Positions 32,061 to 34,717 of a stretch of 34,717 nt of DNA are shown here, piece by piece. Positions within the stretch are counted from its first letter, which is position 1. Every line of letters begins with the position of its first letter. A program made the position numbers and the translations under genes. Origin of the DNA: Acidobacteriota bacterium (GTDB lineage Bacteria > Acidobacteriota > Vicinamibacteria > Vicinamibacterales > CAVVIG01). The notes below the pieces were generated by a model. The model did not search any database. It saw only the letters and a list, made by a program, of their open reading frames with translations, and was not told where the DNA came from. The stretch is taken from positions 1-34,717 of the forward strand of contig JACPZW010000053.1 of NCBI GenBank assembly GCA_016195265.1, written 5' to 3'.

Positions 32061-32744
32061 ATGAGACCGCCGATCGCTTCCATCGCCCTTACGTGCGTCG
32101 TCGCGCTGTTCGCGGTCTCGCGTGCCGACGCGCGCGAGCGCGCGATCTCGTTCGCCGCGCCGGCGCCGCCGCCGATCGACGCGTGCGACGTGGATCAGGC
32201 GCCCGCTGCCGCCAATCGCACTTTGCACTTCTCGCCCGCGCTGACCGCGGACCTCATCACCGCCGATGCGGCCCACGCCGACGACAACGGGCAGGGCCAG
32301 CGTCCAGTCGCCATCGAGAACAGCCCGGCGTACGAGCTGCGCGCGAAGATTCACAAGTGGGCCAGCGTCGCCACGTTGCCACTCGTCGGCACCGAACTGC
32401 TCGTGGGCCAGTCGCTATACAACTCGGGCGGCGGCGCCGCGAAATCCGCGCACATCGCGATCGGCACCGGCATCGTCAGCCTGTTCGCCGTGAACTCGGT
32501 CACCGGCGTCTGGAATCTGTGGGAGGGCCGGAAGAATCCGGCCGGCCGGACACGCCGGCTGATCCACGGCCTGCTGATGCTCGGCGCCGATGCCGGATTC
32601 GTGGCCACTTCGATGACTGGGCCGGAACGCGAGAAAAGCGCGACCGCGAGCGAGGGCGCCAGGTCCACACATCGAGCCATCGCCATCACCTCGATCGGCC
32701 TCGCGACGACGGGTTATTTCGTGATGCTGATCGGAGGGCGCTGA
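32061..32744 (+). CDS. Four-helix membrane protein with helix-start histidines, b-type cytochrome-like
   Basis: The 227-aa protein has a signal peptide (ending RADAR) and a ~65-residue periplasmic Pro/Ala segment with one Cys. Four membrane helices follow, each introduced by a His: 'KIHKWASVATLPLVG', 'AHIAIGTGIVSLFAVN', 'RLIHGLLMLGADAGFVA' and 'THRAIAITSIGLATTGYFVML'. Paired histidines across a four-helix bundle are how cytochrome b561-like proteins hold heme b, so heme binding is plausible but unproven. Ribosome site is AGGAG. The next gene begins three bases after its stop. Confidence 0.75.
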   Translation: MRPPIASIALTCVVALFAVSRADARERAISFAAPAPPPIDACDVDQAPAAANRTLHFSPALTADLITADAAHADDNGQGQRPVAIENSPAYELRAKIHKWASVATLPLVGTELLVGQSLYNSGGGAAKSAHIAIGTGIVSLFAVNSVTGVWNLWEGRKNPAGRTRRLIHGLLMLGADAGFVATSMTGPEREKSATASEGARSTHRAIAITSIGLATTGYFVMLIGGR

Positions 32745-32746
32745 CA

Positions 32747-33232
32747 GTGGACCTGCAGTCGGCCGATGTGATCGTGTCGTGGGCGTCGTTGTACGCGAAC
32801 CACGCCGCAATGCGCACGGCCGTGGTGTTCGCGCACGTCGGCGGACTGACCGTCGGCGGGGGGTGCGCCATCGCCGCGGACCGCGCGACACTGACGGTCC
32901 CAAGCCGGGACGAAGGCGCGCGGACCGGGCATCTGCAGTACCTGGGCGGCATTCACCGCATCATCACCATCAGCCTGGTGTTCATCACCGTGAGCGGACT
33001 GCTGCTGTTCGCATCGGATCTCGACACGTTCCTTTACTCGAAAGTGTTCTGGATCAAGATGGGGCTGATGGCGCTGCTCCTCGTGAACGGCGCCTTGCTG
33101 CGTCGGGCCGAACGCCGCGCGCGCCATGGCTCGGGCGCGGCATGGGCGACGCTTCGGACGGTGTCTCTGGCGAGCCTCGCGCTGTGGCTGCTGACGACGC
33201 TGGCAGGGGTTGCGCTGCCGAATCTCTCATGA
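32747..33232 (+). CDS. Four-helix membrane protein (DUF2214-like pattern)
   Basis: The 161-aa protein starts at GTG after GGAGG nine bases upstream. Helices: 'AAMRTAVVFAHVGGLTVGGGCAIA', 'GIHRIITISLVFITVSGLLLFASDLDTFL', 'VFWIKMGLMALLLVNGALLRRAE' and 'TLRTVSLASLALWLLTTLAGVAL'. A His in the first and second helices (FAH, IHR) could be heme or quinone ligands. The Lys in 'WIKMGLM' and the Asn in 'LVNG' recur in small membrane proteins of this pattern. It ends in an ATGA overlap with the Rieske gene, so it is a likely membrane partner of that protein. Confidence 0.75.
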   Translation: MDLQSADVIVSWASLYANHAAMRTAVVFAHVGGLTVGGGCAIAADRATLTVPSRDEGARTGHLQYLGGIHRIITISLVFITVSGLLLFASDLDTFLYSKVFWIKMGLMALLLVNGALLRRAERRARHGSGAAWATLRTVSLASLALWLLTTLAGVALPNLS

Positions 33233-33708
33233 CACCTGGCATGCCGTGCGAACGGCGGACGTTTCTTCAAGCCGCCTGCTTCACGCTGAGCGCGGCGGCG
33301 CTCGGGCTCAACGCAGCGGACTCCGCCACCTTGCCCGTCGCCGAAGGCGACGGGCAACAGAGCGGCAACGAAGTGCGCCTTCCGCTCCTAGCGTCAGACG
33401 GCGTGACGATCGATCGCAAGGTGCAGGTGATCATCGTGCGCTACCAGTCGCACGTCTACGCCTTCAACCTGGCGTGCCCGCACGAGAACAACGTTCTGAA
33501 GTGGCTGCCGAAGGATGGCCGTTTTCAATGCACGAAGCACGACTCACAGTACACGCCGGTCGGCGTCTACACGAGCGGCCGCGCCACGCGCAACATGGAT
33601 CGCCTTGGGGTCCGGAAGGAAGAAAACACGCTCGTCGTCGACTTGAACAAGTTCTATCAGTCGGACAAGAACGCCGCGGGCTGGGCCGCCGCGGTTGTGA
33701 CATTGTAG
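33229..33708 (+). CDS. Rieske [2Fe-2S] protein with a Tat-type signal
   Basis: The 159-aa protein has a twin-arginine N-terminus ('CERRTFLQAACFTLSAAALGL'). A Rieske fold follows, with cluster ligands in 'ACPHENN' (Cys-Pro-His) and 'QCTKHDSQYTPVG' (Cys-x2-His) about 15 residues apart. The disulphide cysteines of bc1-type Rieske proteins are absent, so the cluster is more like the ferredoxin or arsenite-oxidase type with a lower potential. It would accept electrons in the periplasm and pass them to the two membrane proteins upstream, perhaps from the PQQ enzymes (inference). The ATG overlaps the previous TGA. Confidence 0.9.
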   Translation: MTPGMPCERRTFLQAACFTLSAAALGLNAADSATLPVAEGDGQQSGNEVRLPLLASDGVTIDRKVQVIIVRYQSHVYAFNLACPHENNVLKWLPKDGRFQCTKHDSQYTPVGVYTSGRATRNMDRLGVRKEENTLVVDLNKFYQSDKNAAGWAAAVVTL

Positions 33709-33742
33709 CTCTCAGCCCTCAGCCCTCAGCCCTTCCAGCCTC
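33708..33742. repeat. Heptanucleotide tandem repeat (GCCCTCA type)
   Basis: Five 7-base units, GCTCTCA GCCCTCA GCCCTCA GCCCTTC CAGCCTC, begin at the last base of the Rieske stop codon. This is the third heptad array in 4.3 kb, again immediately after a stop. Confidence 0.75.
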
Positions 33743-33828
33743 TGATCTCGTCGACGGACCTTTTGTCCAGCGCGGCCACGCGCGGACCACAGCGCACCTT
33801 TCGTGGTAAGGTCCCTGCAGGAGTCCCG

Positions 33829-34275
33829 ATGCCTCAGGTTCTTCGCGGTCGCAGCAGCCCGCTGGCCGTTGCCCTGATCGTGCTCACAAGTCTCGTCGCA
33901 TCGCCACTCTCCGCCCAAACCACCAAGCCGGCACCCAAGGTCATGACCCTGAGCGGGTGCGTCGAACGCCGCGGCTCGGCGCCCGGGCAGTACACGCTGT
34001 CGGAGGGAAAAAGCGGGACGACCTACAAGCTGACGGGCGCCGCCGTCCGCGACTTCGTCGGGCGGCGGGTGGAAATCATCGGGCAGGCACCGCGGCGGTT
34101 CACCATCGCCGGAGGCCTCACACCCTCCGCCAACGTCGCCGCCCAGGCTGGCGCCATGGACCCGGTTCGCGCGGCAGTGGCGAGTGCGGGCGGAAGCGCC
34201 GGCCCGGGGTTGGTTGATCTGCCGGAATTCCGCGTGAAAAGCGTCAGGCCGATCAGCGGGGCGTGTGGAGGCTAA
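33829..34275 (+). CDS. Secreted protein of unknown function
   Basis: The 148-aa protein has a signal peptide (ending LSAQ). A small beta-domain follows, 'MTLSGCVERRGSAPGQYTLSEGKSGTTYKLTGAAVRDFVGRRVEIIGQ', then a Gly/Ala-rich linker and 'EFRVKSVRPISGACGG'. The 'TLSGCVER..G.YTL....' opening recalls the 22067 product ('TVTGTVGDAMCG'); both look like exported OB-type folds common in acidobacteria. The two cysteines (near 43 and 146) could form a disulphide. Ribosome site is GGAG. Confidence 0.75.
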   Translation: MPQVLRGRSSPLAVALIVLTSLVASPLSAQTTKPAPKVMTLSGCVERRGSAPGQYTLSEGKSGTTYKLTGAAVRDFVGRRVEIIGQAPRRFTIAGGLTPSANVAAQAGAMDPVRAAVASAGGSAGPGLVDLPEFRVKSVRPISGACGG

Positions 34276-34294
34276 CTACCTGGAGCGGTGCGAC

Positions 34295-34435
34295 TTACTC
34301 AGGCGAAACAGACGTGCGGCCGCAGTCGTCGCAGCGAAGGTACAGCACCGGCAGCGCTTCCGAGCGGCCGATGACCTTCGCGCCGGGGACACCGCAACGG
34401 GGGCAGATGATGCCTGAAGCAGGACGTTTTGCCAT
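34295..34435 (-). CDS. 46-aa zinc-ribbon protein
   Basis: The protein MAKRPASG... has two CxxC knuckles, 'ICPRCGVPG' and 'LRCDDCGRTS', about 25 residues apart: a complete zinc ribbon and nothing else. The start is ATG 34435 with GGGAG seven bases upstream; the open frame continues to 34627 without support. Zinc ribbons this small bind nucleic acids or proteins; the target is unknown. The 282 bases beyond it (34436-34717) are unusually AT-rich in parts, include TACAAT (minus) near 34489, and hold no gene that I can support. Confidence 0.75.
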   Translation of the reverse strand: MAKRPASGIICPRCGVPGAKVIGRSEALPVLYLRCDDCGRTSVSPE

Positions 34436-34717
34436 GAAAGATCTCCCAACTGTTAGACGCCGGAGCGGCAGGAAAGATACACCCATATTGTAATCGACTC
34501 GGGTCCGAGACCGCGCCTCCCCGTCGAAGTTTTCGCGAAAATCCCTGCATCTGAGAGCACACAGCCGGCCCCACCCTAAAGGCAATGCCTTTCGGAAATT
34601 CGCTGACGTGAGATTCCTCTTGTACATTTCTCCGGAAATCGGTACTTACGCTGGGGATGTCGAGCCATTCCCCAAGCGAACGTCGACAATCGCCGTCCGG
34701 CTTTCTGGGCGCGTGGG

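Overview
The window is high-GC DNA packed with genes on both strands. I infer an acidobacterium, probably Vicinamibacteria-like. The inference rests on gene content: tandem pyrroloquinoline-quinone dehydrogenases with Ala/Gly-rich inserts, a zincin-propeller-Omp85 protein, a TonB-receptor-type C-terminus, small secreted proteins with a 'T(L/V)(S/T)G.V' start, and heptanucleotide intergenic repeats. No marker gene confirms this. There is no phage, IS element, CRISPR array or complete RNA gene.

Layout. 1-3.8 kb: a partial CRP/FNR regulator and a single-domain ClpB-type AAA+ protein (minus), divergent from a leader peptide plus an FHA-membrane-protease protein (plus). 3.8-7.1 kb: NDH-2 divergent from an ECF sigma factor, its zinc-type anti-sigma and an EEP-family hydrolase. 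7.2-12.1 kb (minus): a TonB-receptor remnant, a frameshifted metalloprotease/propeller/Omp85 gene, a patatin lipase and a cysteine-less HMA-like protein. 12.4-18.0 kb (plus): a probable lipid head-group operon with a secreted protein, a CDP-alcohol phosphotransferase, a 53-aa membrane peptide, a GT-A-like protein, a phosphocholine-type cytidylyltransferase, a UPF0104/LPG-synthase-like membrane protein and a four-helix membrane protein. 18.6-21.2 kb: a complete bufferin (copper-binding RiPP) operon, bufA-bufB-bufC-doxX. 21.2-24.8 kb: two beta-barrels, a Cys/His secreted protein, a tRNA remnant, a DUF4390 protein and a beta-lactamase-fold protein lacking its catalytic residues. 24.9-27.1 kb: a methyltransferase, a response regulator and a glycosyltransferase. 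27.2-33.7 kb: two tandem PQQ dehydrogenases, two small membrane proteins and a Rieske protein. 33.8-34.4 kb: a small secreted protein and a 46-aa zinc ribbon.

Two regulatory signatures link these blocks. The first is CGTAAC-N17-GACATTG-NN-GC-ATG, present three times with exactly the same spacing, always with an ATG four bases after the motif. I read it as a leaderless promoter for an alternative (ECF-like) sigma factor. It serves the leader peptide/FHA-protease, the secreted protein that opens the lipid operon, and the 53-aa peptide inside that operon. The second is a CRP-type palindrome, TGTGA-N6-(T/C)CAC(A/T). It lies between the AAA+ and FHA-protease genes, between NDH-2 and the sigma factor, upstream of the bufferin operon, and upstream of the Cys/His protein. 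The CRP/FNR protein at the window edge carries the RETV recognition residues of E. coli CRP, which read TGTGA. A plausible model is a metal, redox or envelope-stress network, with the CRP-like protein acting above the ECF factor.

A third pattern is a set of different heptanucleotide tandem repeats placed directly after the stop codons of both PQQ genes and the Rieske gene.
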